Shown here: positions 19,635 through 31,453 of the stretch, one piece after another
Position numbering within the stretch: position 1 is the first letter of the stretch
How the letters are laid out: each line of letters opens with the position of its first letter
Source: Mesostigma viride
Lineage: Eukaryota; Streptophyta; Mesostigmatophyceae; Mesostigmatales; Mesostigmataceae
Assembly: GCA_009746045.1 (NCBI GenBank)
Contig: RPFO01000080.1
Span: 5,381,556-5,445,555, forward strand
Direction of reading: 5' to 3'
Length of the DNA stretch: 64,000 nucleotides
The notes under the pieces: model-generated
What the model saw: the letters and a program-made list of their open reading frames with translations, nothing else
Told to the model about the DNA's origin: nothing
The model's database searches: none
Position numbers and translations under genes: made by a program

Positions 19635-21857
19635 TTACCTACTAAAGCTGCCCACTTGACTGGTAGGCTTGAAGCCTTGCAGTTTAATCTTTTCCGAGTC
19701 ATCCTTTGAAACTCGGCAATCCGTCTCAATTTTGACCAGCATCTGAGCACTGCTGATGATATCCAACACGCATGCGCCTGTCACAGAGCATCCTTCGATG
19801 GCAACACTCTCAAGCGTGTCGCAGCACAGAGCAAATGCCCTGGCGACATCGTTCGTCACATGATGGCAACCATAGGCGGTAAAACTTGTCAACTTGGGGC
19901 AACTCAGCGCCATGGCCACAAGCCCATTTGTCGTGAAGTTATTGCCATGAAGCAGCACCAGCGCCTTGAGTGACAAGGGCCCAACGCCGTCAAAAGCATC
20001 TCCATTAACGCCAGCGCATTCACAGAGCTTAAGCCAACATAGACGGGGGCAGCCGCGCAGCACGGCAGCCACCCCTTCATCGTTGATGTCACAAGGAGAT
20101 CGACGACGGTTAGGCATCGACTCGATGACCAGATGCGCAAGGTTGGGACAATGCTCCCCCAACACAAACAGGGTCCTGTTACCGATGGACGCCCATCCCG
20201 CAAGCACCTCCAGTTTGGTCAACCGTGCGACGGCCCGTGCCAAGCCTCTATCCGTGATGTTGAAACAAATCATCACGCACAGCTGGGTCACAAGCGGGCA
20301 CTGTTGCGATAGCCTGTCAAGGACGACATCCTTGACCGTCAGATCCCTCAACTCCAGTTTCTCCAACCCCGGCGAGCTGTCGAGAATGGCCATGACACCA
20401 GCATCGGTGCCCACGGTGCGGTTGCGGATGGTGACGTCCGTCAGCTTGTGGCAGGACCCCGCGAGCGCCAGCAGAACCCGCTCCGTGAACACGTTGGACG
20501 GCTGCCAGTTTACCTCCAGCCTCGTCAACTCCTTGCAGCCGTCACCCAGGTCCTCAAATGCCGCATCGCTGCACGCAAAGTCATCCAGCACCAACGAGGT
20601 GAGGCGCACACACGAGCGCAGCACCGCCTGGAGCCCCTCATCGGTGACCTGGTTTGGGAGCAGGAACGTGGTGAGCAACCGGCACCCGTGCGCGACGGAC
20701 ATGACCCCAGCGCTGCTGACACGCGCGCAACCCTGCACGCTCAAGTAGCTCAGGTTCTTCAAGTGCATGCCGATGGCCACCATGCTGGCATCCCCGATGC
20801 TTGTACCCTTCAGGTTCACATGGCTCAGCTGTGTGCAGTAAGCCGCGGCTGCCTGCATGCCTGCATCCCCCACATTTGTGCCCTTAAGATAAATGTGGGT
20901 CAACTGTGTGCAATTGGTGGCAATTGCCTGCATGCCGGCATCCCCCACACTCGTGTCCTTCACATTCAACTGGTGCAGATGTGGGCAATTAGTGGCAATT
21001 GCCAGCATGCCGGCATCCCCTGCCTTTGTGCCCTTGAGATCCAGGTGGCCCAGCAATATGCAACCAGCAGCAATCGCCTCAATGCCAGTATCCGAGACCT
21101 GAGGGCAGTCAGCGACCTCCAACAACTCCAGCTGCGGGCAGGCACGTGCCATGATCATCAAACTGGTGTCCGTAACGCGGACGCAGCCCGATAGGCGCAG
21201 CTCCCTCAGGCCCTTGCATGCACGGGCCAGTGCGACGACCCCGGCATCGGAAACAGCTGCGTTCGCAGACACCTTTTGCAGGCCGCAGCAGCATGCCGAG
21301 GCCACCTTGAGCGCGGCGTCAGCAGCACCCTCCAGGGTCTCCAGGTTGCTCATGTCCAGCGTGTCCAGCCTCGGGCACCCGGGCAGCAGCCGCTGCAGCG
21401 CCCGGAGGCGCATGCGCTGGTCCTTGTCGCACCCAAAGGTCGCGTCGTTGAGCACCTTTTGGGCGGACAAGGAAGCCTCAATGGCTGCTCGCCACTTGGG
21501 GAAGAGGAGCCATACCCGCGCACGGTCGATCAGGGGCAGGCAGGCCATGATGCTGGCGCTCACGTCCTGCATGCCCATAACATCTTCGAGGGTGAGTTGG
21601 TGGGTCGCGGGCGTTGGCGCAGTGGTGGCTACGGGGTCCGGACTCCACGTGCTGACGTGGCGGCTGGGGTCATTCGTGGTGGCGTTGTCGGTGACGGTGC
21701 CAGCTGGTGGTGTGGTTGGGGGCTGCCCTGCGAGCGGCGATGTGCGGTGGGTGATGGCGGCATGCAGATGCGCCGCGCCAGGCGTGCTGTCCGTGACACC
21801 ATTATCCATGGTGGCACCGTCGAGCAGGGGAAAAGATGAAGAATGCTTTGACGGCAT
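19635..21857 (-). CDS. F-box/LRR (AMN1-like) protein
   Basis: A long uninterrupted frame. The frame opens at 21995, but I prefer the ATG at 21857 (CCACCATATG context), giving about 740 residues. The upstream part codes a hydrophobic stretch that looks like 5' leader, with a possible 3' splice site just before it. After a Ser/Thr/Pro-rich N-terminus, an F-box-like helix pair (SASIMACLPLIDRARVWLLF) is followed by about 18 cysteine-containing LRRs of about 26 residues (for example LRELRLSGCVRVTDTSLMIM). Three or four central repeats are nearly identical (TNCPHLHQLNVKDTSVGDAG), indicating recent internal duplication. Proteins of this type act as substrate receptors of SCF ubiquitin ligases; the substrate is unknown. 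There is no intron and no transposon disruption within the frame. Confidence 0.88.
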   Translation of the reverse strand: MPSKHSSSFPLLDGATMDNGVTDSTPGAAHLHAAITHRTSPLAGQPPTTPPAGTVTDNATTNDPSRHVSTWSPDPVATTAPTPATHQLTLEDVMGMQDVSASIMACLPLIDRARVWLLFPKWRAAIEASLSAQKVLNDATFGCDKDQRMRLRALQRLLPGCPRLDTLDMSNLETLEGAADAALKVASACCCGLQKVSANAAVSDAGVVALARACKGLRELRLSGCVRVTDTSLMIMARACPQLELLEVADCPQVSDTGIEAIAAGCILLGHLDLKGTKAGDAGMLAIATNCPHLHQLNVKDTSVGDAGMQAIATNCTQLTHIYLKGTNVGDAGMQAAAAYCTQLSHVNLKGTSIGDASMVAIGMHLKNLSYLSVQGCARVSSAGVMSVAHGCRLLTTFLLPNQVTDEGLQAVLRSCVRLTSLVLDDFACSDAAFEDLGDGCKELTRLEVNWQPSNVFTERVLLALAGSCHKLTDVTIRNRTVGTDAGVMAILDSSPGLEKLELRDLTVKDVVLDRLSQQCPLVTQLCVMICFNITDRGLARAVARLTKLEVLAGWASIGNRTLFVLGEHCPNLAHLVIESMPNRRRSPCDINDEGVAAVLRGCPRLCWLKLCECAGVNGDAFDGVGPLSLKALVLLHGNNFTTNGLVAMALSCPKLTSFTAYGCHHVTNDVARAFALCCDTLESVAIEGCSVTGACVLDIISSAQMLVKIETDCRVSKDDSEKIKLQGFKPTSQVGSFSR

Positions 21858-21995
21858 ATGGTGGGAAGCCGACCCGGCTCTCTGCTCGACAACTGTGACG
21901 ACGTCGCATACAAAGGAAAAAAAAGAGCAAAAGACATATGCAATGAGAAGGAAACAAGTGAAGTGAGCATGTAGCTCAACAGCAAGGCAAAGCAA

Positions 21996-23830
21996 GAGAT
22001 TATCATTTCCGTCACGACCTTGCTTCGACTAAGACTCAGGGTGACTATTAAACCGAGTCTCAGTTTAGAAAAAGCTTGGACACGTGCGTCGAAGTTAACC
22101 CTTAAACTGGACTGGTACTTCACTACTTGGACTGGTACTTCAGTACTTTTGGGTTATATAACAGCAAGAATGTCGTTCATGGGCGATGGATTTGGATGAC
22201 TGCGAAAAGCTACCTGCACCGAACTGTCTCAAATCAACAATCAAGCCCCCAAAAGACATCCGGGCTCGCTGCCGCGACACTGTTGTTAGTCTAACAACGA
22301 GAGTCGCATACGACTGTGAAGTCGCATGCTACGAGCTCGCGACTAGCGAACTGGGACTTCATCGCAACTTTTACACGTGGGCAAGCACGCAGGAGCGTAC
22401 CACAATACAGCGCCTTTTCTACCCGGTTTCAGTTGCAGCTGACAAGTCAACGCACATACAATAGCATATGCAATAGCTAGCAGCACCCTACACGGTAGCT
22501 TGAAAGCACTTCTTTGTTTGTACCCCGAAAAAGAAACCTTCACTAAATATTTGTTCATGGCGGCAGGTTCTTTCTGGAAGATTGCTGGATAGCCTTATAC
22601 GTACCGCAACGCTCTTCTTGGTGGCCGAATATCGCGACAAATATTTCTTTGTTATGCCCGGGCTTCCCTTGGAGGTAACAGATTGCGGTCACGCGAGAAC
22701 TTTGCTCTGATCGTCTCCTTTCAGTAGGGAATCGAGGACAGGTCAAAGAATTGAGAGTGGGTGGGCGCACCCCTACCCGTTAGGTTACTTAGGTACGCGA
22801 CGGGAGCCCATTTAAATATTGCAGCAGGATGGCAGTGGCAAATGGCAAAACTCGCATATCTTTATCACACTGTGCTGTAGAAGGTCAAAAGGAAGGTTCG
22901 CCAGGGGTTGATCGCTTAAAATTTCAGCTTACTGCCATGCCAAAAATGCAAACTGGCGGTTTGCCGAGCTTCTTCGCGCGAGGGCCGCGCGGCAGATGCT
23001 GGGACAGTAGGTAATTCTCAGCCGCAATGCAGTCATGCGCCTTCCAGACGAGGGCAGACAAGGGCAGCGTCTTCCAGACGATCTACAGAAAAGCTTTAAC
23101 CGGTTCAAGGAAAACGGCACAAAGATACATCGCGAGATTCTCCTCATAAGTAACTACCAACCAAGGAGTATCTTATTCGGTGTCGTGCTGACAGGATCTA
23201 AAATGACGACAGCAAGCTCCTCGCCAAGAGCAGCCGAGCCAAATTGGATTCGTTCTCTACGTCTGGCAACTTGTCTGGCAGACGCCTAAAATCAGTTACG
23301 TGTTTAAAGTAGCCGGAGACAGGGCGCATCGTCTAGAAGAAAAGGGGGGAGGACGGATGGGATACGTGGACAGCCTATAATACAGAAGAGCGCCCCGCAA
23401 GAAACGCGGGCGAGAACGCATGCACTAACAGACCGCGACCGAGCGTGTTAAATTGGGATCACCCACCCTCGCTCCATCTGAACTCGGAGCACGTTCTTTC
23501 GTTGTTTTCCAGAAAAAAGGCAGCTAGCACAGGAATTACAATTTCAGCAGGAATTACAATTTGGTCGTTCCCTCTACCAGGCCAGGCTTGATTTACCACC
23601 TTTGAATCCTCGACGTAGTGCTTCACGACCATGGTAATCAACTCGCAAGTCCCTGATGCCGACGCAGCTGCGCTCTGGTGAGTTGTCTAGCCTGTTGGAG
23701 ATTTTGCGCTCCTTTCTCGCAGAAACTCGTCATAAGCATGTGGAAGTCGTGGCATTTACGGAATCGATTATTTTGTCCCTACAATCTGGCCCAACGCAGG
23801 GGTTCTCCTGGTTGCGACCTTTTCTCGACG
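21996..23830. other. Intergenic region and possible 5' exons of the CCCH gene
   Basis: The left part should contain the promoter of the LRR gene (leftward). The CTGGACTGGTACTTCA sequence is repeated at about 22106 and 22128. Plus-strand frames at 22829-23014, 23035-23289 and 23656-23844 might be upstream exons of the next gene, but I could not connect them in phase and do not call them. Confidence 0.35.
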
Positions 23831-23842
23831 GGGAGCAGCCTT

Positions 23843-26800
23843 AAAGAGCTTCTGGACACGCTGTTCTGCAGGACGCGAAGCCCCGAAACCTTGCTCCAAG
23901 AGTTCAACATCAGCGACCATATGCTTTTCTCCACCAGATACCTGTGAGTACCTCGCTCGGCTACACAGTGTTGTTCCCTTATTCGGGGTAGGGCCGTCCC
24001 ACCAGCTTGAGAACACGGTATCGTAGTTCTGTCCGGGCTAGGGTGCTAAGTTGTTTGTGTCTTGCTCTGCGCATGCTTTGTTCTACGGCTCAAGTTCACA
24101 GGACTTTTTGGCACCCGGCAATCATGTGTTGGTAGTAGTTCATACTTTCCTCCCCGAGGCAGCCGCTAGAGGGGCGACTCAGGCTTGACTGCCGCACCTC
24201 CCCCCCTTGAAACGATCTCATCATCTGCGTAAAGGCTACGGGTGCACATGCCATGCACGGGGTTCGCTGTGCCCTGCATGGAATAGGTTCTTCATTCCTC
24301 GCTACGTCGTAATGGCATGGTTGCGCGTCTTCTTGCACTGTCCAAAATGTTATTGCAAATCGATGCGGGTTGATGCAATGAACTTAGAGTTTATTGCTAG
24401 CACAGCCGTCTCTTAGTCTGAGGAAAAATGCTGTCTTTTCCTCTCGTTTCTCGTTGTGTGTGCGTGTGGCAAAGGGCAGCTGTGCCACCAATTTGGTGGA
24501 GTTTGCACACCTTCTCGAGGGCAAGCGCCCAACCACCGTAGTGGTACGGGAGTCTTCCGATGTCTTCCGCGCTCTGGTGAGTCCCTCTCCCTGACGCAAG
24601 GGCTGGCCTAGTGAGTCCCTGAAGCAAGAGTTGGCCTGCCGGCGTGCATGATTGTGTTGCTTTTGCTGCCGAGGTAATTCAACGTCAGTTCTTGGAACCT
24701 TGTCTTTGCTAACCCCTGAAAGTTTTTATTCGTTGTGTCCTCACTGCATGGGTTTTTTCCCCCTCCCCCCGTCCCCCCCCTCCCTGCCCAGTTGAGCGCG
24801 TGCGATTACAACTTGTACGAGGCCGCGCCGCATGACAAGTCTGAGCTGCCTGGCACGAACGACACCTGGATCTGGTACACCCCGCTCTCATCCTTGACAA
24901 CCGTGCCATCTGTCATGCCGGCGGTGGAGGAGGAGTCACCCGCCATCAAGTCATCGCCTGGGGTGGGTGCGGTGGGGAGCAGCGAGCTAGTTCCTGCACC
25001 AGCCAGCGGTGCACGCCAAGGCGACGTTATCCATGTGCAGAATGCCCCCTATGTTCAGATCCCCTTAGATGCTCACATCCCGCCTGTAACCGAGGGGGCC
25101 ACCGAGGCCACTCCCACGCCTGCGCTGCCACTGCCCGTGGCTGAGGTCACGGCACCACCCACCACGGATGATTCTAGTGCGGCGGAGGCCAGCGAGGTGC
25201 AGGCCGTGGCCCCGGAGCAGCCAGCCGCTGCCAGCCCATGGGGTAGGATGGAGGGGGGACGCTACCAAACAGAGGTGGTTCTGCTGCATGGCGGCAAACA
25301 TGGTCGCAGAGGTACATGCCACCGAGGAAGATACTGGGAGGTCACTGGTGTGTGTGTGGGGGGGGGAAGGGCGGCTGAGCGTTACTGCTGTTGAGATGGA
25401 AGGTGTGCAGGTTGCTGTTGCACAGTAGGGACTGACGTCACAGCTTGTTTTAGTCTTCAGAAGTTTGCTAAAAGGAGAATGATTTGCCTATCCCTGACAA
25501 TGCGCCCATCTGGCTGCTACCAACATGCACCGACGATGAGGGGTCACTGGCTGCTTGCAGGGGTGGGTGCAGGGGTGAATTCTATGCCAAACCAAAGGGA
25601 GCATGGGTGTGCCTCGTTGCTTGCATGTCCCTCTGTTATGTGTACAAGGTCCAGGCCGCCAGTTTTTTAGGGGTTTTGTCTCCTTCCCCGGCCACACTCA
25701 ATGCACGTTAGCACCATGCACACCGCCTGCAGTTTTCCGGGTAAATGGGTATTTTTATTAATCAATAAGAATATCGTTAGGTTAAGAGGTACCACGTATC
25801 GACCAGCTGGTTAGCAGCTGAGGGTAGTGTGATAGGTGAAAGGCTTAGAAAGGAGCATGATGTGACCAGGGGATCCAAGTGACACGCGTAAGGTCACCGT
25901 GAGGAATGCAAGTAAACACCCTGTTGCGTCCCAGGAGAGCATGGAAAAGCTCCAAGGGGTTAGGCCTGTCATGGTTGGGCCCGGGGTCCCACACCTTGTA
26001 TTGTTCTCGCGCCAAGAGCCAATCGCGACGCATTGCTGAGTTCCAGAGGAAGATAAACCGCCTCACCACGGCTGCTTTGGTGTACTCGTGCCGCACTTTG
26101 AAAACCGTCTCGTTCGGGATAGTCCAGATCGCATATAGCATATTAGTGCGTAGCCATACCCAGGCCAGTTGACTGTCGGACAACTCTTCCCCTGGGGTCC
26201 CCACAATACCGAACACCGCCTGCACTTTCACTGGCATTTACTCGTTTGCCATGGATGGGTAACCTCATTGGCATATGGCTGCCCTTCCCCTACACTTGGC
26301 CCCATGCAGGTCAACGCCGTCGAGACTCCAGCCACCGCACCCACCAAGGAGACACGTTCCAAGTCCACCGCGTACATCCCGCCCGCGATGCGCCAACAAG
26401 GCAGCGATGGCGGCAGTGCCGATGTCAAGCAGAAAGGCATGGTCCCCCCCCACGTTGCGCAGACTGGGGGCAAGCCGTTGGGTCCTGTCAATGGCCAGTC
26501 GTGGAGCAAGGAGGGCCGCCGTGGCACCGATCCAGCCACCGTAGATTCCTCGCGCGGCGCGGCTGGGAGCGCCGCCACCGCGAGCGCCCCACATGCCACC
26601 GAAGTGGAAGGCGATGCGGGTTCCAGTTCCAGCGCCACCTGTCAGGCGGGGCCATCGTCGCCGCAGCCATCTGACCAGCAGCCGCCCCCGGTGTCCAACG
26701 AGGCTGGCCCCTTTGCCCCGAACGCGGCGCCAACGCCCACTGACGGCAACCAGGCCAGTGTCAAGCCGTTTGGTCACATGTATTGCACGTATGTCAACCA

Positions 26801-26969
26801 GGAGGGGGGCTGCAAGTATGGCGACCGTGATTGCTGGTACAAGCACCCCACGAAGCGTTGCGCCCACTACGACAGGTTTGGCATCTGCTATTGGGGGACC
26901 AGGTGCACGTACATTCACATTCAGCCAGAGGGGCATGGGAAGCCAAAGGACCAGGGAGAGCGTTGGTGA
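23843..26969 (+). CDS. Spliced gene encoding a protein with two C-terminal CCCH zinc fingers (5' end unresolved)
   Basis: Phase-consistent exons: one ending at 23943 (donor GTGAGT), 24478-24576 (acceptor GGGCAG, donor GTGAGT) and 24792-about 25242 (acceptor CTGCCCAG after a C/T tract). The last exon starts near 26310 (acceptor CCATGCAG) and runs to the TGA at 26967-26969. The joint between the last two exons is not resolved: the best donor and best acceptor differ in phase. The middle exons encode a segment that weakly recalls a NYN/PIN-type nuclease fold (PTTVVVRESSDVFRALL); I would not rely on it. The last exon is low-complexity Pro/Ala/Ser and ends in two fingers, CX8CX6CX3H (about 26785-26845) and CX8CX5CX3H (about 26860-26920). 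Such fingers usually bind RNA. Confidence 0.7.
25845..26237 (-). pseudogene. LINE C-terminal fragment inside the CCCH-gene intron
   Basis: A 130-residue minus frame with AWVWLRTNMLYAIWTIPNE and VVRRFIFLWNSAMRRDWL resembles the region after reverse transcriptase in L1-like elements (W..WxxRNxxxF). It sits antisense in the last intron. It cannot be assigned to LINE-B with certainty because the 3' end of LINE-B is not in the window. Confidence 0.6.
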
Positions 26970-27289
26970 GAGACTCATCATAGCTGCCCTCTCGGCACAT
27001 GTAGGTAGTAATATGGGCAGAAGTGAAGCAGTACAGCTAGTGTATCGTGTCGCCACGGTGATGGGACAAGCGCTGGATAACTCGTGCATACCGGCAAGGG
27101 CCTGGATGGTCTTCCCACAATCCATCTCCCAGCTAGGGTTTTGTACTCTCGCGGAGGACTTGAGGTTTCCCTATGGCAGGCACTTCCGTGTGCATTAATT
27201 TAATTAAATCTTGTAATCTTGCAATCTGCAGAAGAAGGAAAATCAGTGAATTCTCTAGTTTAAAGATCCAGATTTATAGCTTGGGGAAC
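26970..27289 (+). other. 3' flank of the CCCH gene
   Basis: No further frame of interest. TGTAATC at about 27209 could be an algal-type polyadenylation signal following the CCCH gene. Confidence 0.35.
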
Positions 27290-27385
27290 CATGTTCCTGT
27301 ACGCAGAGTAAGTAAGTACTTGACTGTCATGCGCATAGGCACGCCTCAGAGTACTATGCTAATCTCATTAGAAAAATAATTACAC
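27290..27385 (+). repeat. Dispersed repeat, copy 1
   Basis: Includes GTCATGCGCATAGGCA and GAGTACTATGCTAATCTC and matches the reverse complement of about 61950-62050 over roughly 90 bases with moderate divergence. No coding capacity and no clear terminal repeats; possibly a SINE or MITE. Confidence 0.6.
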
Positions 27386-27557
27386 AAGAGTTTAAACAAA
27401 CAGACAAATATCGTCTGCATCATGCAGACTGTACGCAGAGCACAGGGTGGAAGAGGGAATTTTCTTTTCCCCTCGCAATCAGTGCCGTTGGACCTGAATG
27501 CCACGCTAAGACAGTTCAGCGATTTTCGTGCACATACATGCAATCAAGTGCACTCGA

Positions 27558-28375
27558 TTATGACACGGCACGTACGTCTTGACTCCACCCCCAAAGGAGC
27601 GCCAACCAACTGACATACAAGTATAAGCAGAGGGTATGTGAGGTCAGGTGAATGGGGCAGTTAGGCCTTGCAATATGGCCACTGAGGCGTCCGAGTGGTC
27701 GACAGACCGCACAACCATGAGGCGCCGGCGGCAACGCGCGAGCAAGTGGTGAACTAGAATCAAGGGCCACGCCGGGGCGCGCTGCAACGAGGCCAACCGA
27801 CCCAATTAATGACCCCGGTTCACGGCAATTTACTGGAGGAAAGGGCTCACTCTGAGCCTTCCAGGTCTAACTAACTGCGTGCACCTCATTTTCACAAGCC
27901 CTTTGCTCTAGTTCACACGGCCGCCAGACCCAAAGCCATGGCCTTGGGCTTGGGGCTGATTTTCTAAGCCTACCGGCCGCGCGTGCGTCCGTCGAGGGCC
28001 AGGCATGCAGTCCAGCCAGACCCATGGGTGGACACTGGCTTCTCAATGTTGCGTTCCGTCTCCTCCGACCATTGCAAATCCGAATTATGCCAAGTCACTT
28101 GCATCCGGTTTCCCATGCCGGCGGCCAGCAGCCGCCGACCGCGCGCCGACTGGTACGGCCTGTCCCGGGCTGCCACGTGGCGCCGCGCGCACCCGCAATT
28201 GTGGTCCAGCCGGCGACATCAACGAGCGTGATGTCGTCGGCATAAATGAGCTCAGCTATAGTAAATTCTCCCTGTTGGTCGGCCCCCCTTCGCCATGCTC
28301 AATGGCGTTCTCAATCACCAGGCCAGGTTCACGGAATTTGGCATGTAATTAATTAATTAATTAATGGCATGTACT
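27558..28375 (-). pseudogene. LINE-A relative: reverse transcriptase to C-terminus, decayed
   Basis: The minus strand contains the GATGTCGTCGGCATAAATGA block (about 28228-28247), which encodes the YADDI catalytic region as in LINE-A at 33975-33994. A PKPKAMALGL segment (about 27925-27955) parallels PKTEALALGM of LINE-A. A GRLSGHIARP block (about 27660-27700) parallels GLAGHLART. Divergence is higher than among the other copies, suggesting an older copy or a sister family. A TTAATTAATTAATTAA stretch at 28348-28364 separates it from the next fragment. Confidence 0.65.
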
Positions 28376-29185
28376 AGCAAAAACCCAACGGCGTGAATGG
28401 GCTTCTAGCGCGGTGTGGCACTGTTTTGACTGCCGCGACGTATAGTGGGTGGTCGCCAGCTCGCGCCACCCAACACTACTTGAACCCGTCATTAAAACAG
28501 GGTTAAAACCTAATACTGCGGATCTGGGTCGCTGCCATTGTCTATGAACAGGCTCAAGGCAGTGGCCTGAAATGCCGGCCACCCGGCCACTCCAATATGG
28601 CTGTGGTCAACCTTACAGTTTGAACGGCTATGGCCGGCTTCTTGTCATACTGACTGATGAAGGTCGGTTGCTGCGCTCTCTCATATGACATGGCGACATA
28701 TTTCGCTGGGATGAGCAATTCACGTGCAAACCATTCACCGTTATTAGACCTGTCCTGGTGATAGTGGCCATAATCAATTAATTAATTAATAATAGACACG
28801 GGCGTGTGCAGTCGGACACGATAGACGATCCGGCAAATTCCGTACGTGGGTGCAATAATAAGACCTGCGTGGGCATAGTCACGGCCAGCCAGTACGGCGT
28901 GGGCAAGCAAGCGGATCATAGCGCTAGGGTGTAGCATGGCTGGTTGTACTAATGCTAATTAGCTAAGCTAAGGCGATGGCTAGGGTTGAAGGTTCCTTTA
29001 CTCTGTATTGGCACGGTCCACGTGACGCATTCACGTGCTTATTAATTAATTAATTAAGGCTAGCTATGGCTGGTTGTGTGCCGTGCGTTATAGCGGTGCA
29101 CGTGACTAGGTGTGGTGCCAAGGCTAGGCATTCGTAGGCATGGCTTCCATGGCGGCAGTGACTACCAATGATTACAATTAAGGGC
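28376..29185. other. Mixed LINE debris with TTAA tails
   Basis: No gene. TTAATTAATTAATTAA-type tails at about 28773-28791 and 29039-29058 are each next to fragments of the LINE-A terminal motif (GACACGGGCGTGTGC; CACGTGACGCATTCACGTG). These look like two or more heavily truncated LINE-A ends in both orientations. Confidence 0.5.
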
Positions 29186-29189
29186 TAAT

Positions 29190-30190
29190 CTAGCCCGAAG
29201 GGGGTGTCCACATCTGGTGTTGTGCATGGTTGATCATCAGGTCGGGTCCCCGCCCCTCCAGTACACCTTGGGCTTCTAGTGGGGATCCTGCTTGTGGCGG
29301 AGGTATTCCGACCACAGGTCGCGTCGCTGCTGCTGCTGAGCGGCCGGGGGTCAGGTCGTCGTCCATGCAGCGTCCAGGTGAGGTCGTGCAACCTCTTGCG
29401 ACGTGAATTAAGGAACCGCTTGTCCTCAGGGGAGGGGAAGGTGAGCCGCCTGGACTGGTGGGGAGCCGCCTTAATTACAGACAAAGGGAGCTGCCTATTA
29501 CAGACAAACCAGGGGGTCAGTTCCCGGGGCGTGAGCCTGCCCCGTCGAAGGTAGCACATGTCCATCATGCATGCCTAGCTAGCCTATCGCGGAAAGTCCA
29601 CAATTAAAGGGCGGCCCGGCCGGCGCGCGTAGCCGGCCTTGTGCATCGCGGCATGCTAGTGACGTAAGAACACCCACAACGCCCGGCGGGCTCAGTGGGC
29701 GGGCTTGGTGCCAGCTAGTCCATCTGACTGATGTATCTACCTGATCTGTGCGGGCCAGGCCTGCCAGTGGCTACTGGCTAGAGGCCCAGGCACGGCAGTA
29801 AGAATGTTGGAAAAAGTATGCATGGTAAATCAGCGTACAAATCCTCATTGCTAATGTCAGTATTATATGTGCAAACCAATGGGCCGTGCACGGCATCTTG
29901 GTGATGGTGCCCGTCATCGAGTCGTTTCTCCAGCTCCTGCGTTAGCGACCACATCTCAGCGCCGTAGGTCAAGATCGTCAGAATGACAACCTTGAACAGG
30001 TTGCACGCTTGACAAGCTAGGGCAGGGCGGGGTTGCTCCACCAGCGAAGGTACGCTCGTGGAGTCGCCCCCATGCCATGCCTATCCAGGTGACTCGTCAT
30101 GTCCTCGCAGTCGGTAAGCCAACTGCCCATGAAGCGGCGCCTGAAGCACTAGCTGAGGGAAGTTTACCGCGGTGCATTGTCGATGTGTCA
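29190..30190 (-). pseudogene. LINE-A 3' region, 5'-truncated copy
   Basis: The minus strand carries the ILTYGAEMWSLTQELE segment (29955-30003), the GLAxHLART-like region and the following untranslated sequence, colinear with 58300-58860 and 33110-33650. Frames are broken. The 5' end near 30190 falls in the block equivalent to 58330-58380. Confidence 0.75.
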
Positions 30191-30567
30191 ACTATTCTCA
30201 TCTGATACATATTACTATTGTTGATTGTTCACTGCATGCAATGCCAGACGGATATGCGCCTATTTTGACATATATGTACCGTGAATCATGCTTGGCCGCG
30301 CGATTAATTAATTAATTAATAGACACGTGACTGCGTCACGTGAGCATAAGTCCTCGGTGGGGGGGGAACATGGGCCGGATGGAATGAATGATGCTACTAG
30401 CTATTAAATATCTAGTTCCTAGAAAATTACAGGGTGGGGTGGGCACCACGGCCCGAATCGCTATGAATGCCATACACGGTCACACGCGGAGCCCCCACAG
30501 ACTTTGGGGTGGTCTCCTTCATCACTACTTGCCGGCATCTATCCTTGCGAACCATCTGCCTAGCTCC

Positions 30568-30579
30568 ATATATATGACA
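30568..30579. repeat. Target repeat 1 of REL insertions, ATATATATGACA
   Basis: ATATATATGACA left of REL copy 1. The identical 12-mer occurs at 31454-31465 between the copies and at 33101-33112 right of copy 2. The undisrupted LINE-A at about 34692-34702 reads CCATATTACAGACAAACC at this position. Confidence 0.9.
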
Positions 30580-31453
30580 TTCGCGTACCTTCGTGCTCTT
30601 CCCATGGCCCCCCCATTCGCCTTGGCTCCCAGCCACTACTCGGTGGCGCTCCGGCACCAGCTATTTGCCCCGCAGCCTCTGGTTCCGGCCGGGCGGCCTT
30701 GTGGTAGCTGTGGGCAGCCGCTGGATCCCACGGGGACTCACTACCTTGCCTGCATGGGGGGCCAACAGAATCAGAATTGGTATTTGTATTTGCACACTGT
30801 CCTCCTGACGGTGGTGCTCGCCATGATTCGGTCGGTTTTCCCCCACGCGAACATCCGGTCCGAGGATGCGGATGGCGCTGCCTTCTATTCCCCCAACCAC
30901 CGGCCTGACATCGTGGTGCTGGACTTTGAGGGGGGTGGCCGGCATCTGCTTATTGACGTTTCGGTGGCGCGGCCCTTAGCTCTTAGCCACGTGGCTGGGG
31001 CCTCCCTCACGGCAGGTTACACGGCGGACCGGGCGGAGCGGGCCAAGCTCCTGGCCTACGGCGACGTCGGGCACCATCGTGTGGTGCCCTTTGTCCTGGA
31101 GGAGTTTGGGGCCATGGGGCCCCTGACCTCCGCCTTCTTCAAGGAGTGTTGCCGGCTCCGGGAGGACCGGCTGGACCTGGAGGGCCAGCGGGCCCCATGG
31201 TCGGCGCGGACCTGGACGTCATATTGGCGTCAGCGCTTGTCGGTGGCGCTGACTCGGGCCATGGCTGACATCATGCTCCGCCGTACGCGGGCTGATTTTG
31301 CGGTGCAGCAGGGCTATTAGGTTCCTCCCGTTAGGCGTTTCCATTGGTCTTATCGTAGTATAGAGCTTTGACATGGCTCTGTATATAGGTTTATAGCTGG
31401 GCGTTTGCTTTGGTTTGAGTGATTTCACTCTGCTGTAAGTAATTATATTTTTA
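30580..31453 (+). mobile_element. REL-type non-LTR element, copy 1 (3' part)
   Basis: The plus frame running to 31320 is intact for about 245 residues. It has a zinc module CGSCGQPLDPTGTHYLAC (CX2C then HX3C) at about 30700-30753. It also has a restriction-like endonuclease core, RPDIVVLDF and LLIDVSV (about 30903-30965), and a basic C-terminus. Zinc finger plus REL endonuclease after reverse transcriptase is the layout of R2/CRE/Dong-like elements. The copy is 5'-truncated. It ends in TAAGTAATTATATTTTTA just before the 12-base repeat at 31454. Confidence 0.82.

Noticed and set aside
19966-21966. Long plus-strand frames (260, 248, 271 and 187 codons) opposite the LRR gene
   Set aside because: Shadows of the LRR frame on the other strand; composition is explained by its codon bias.
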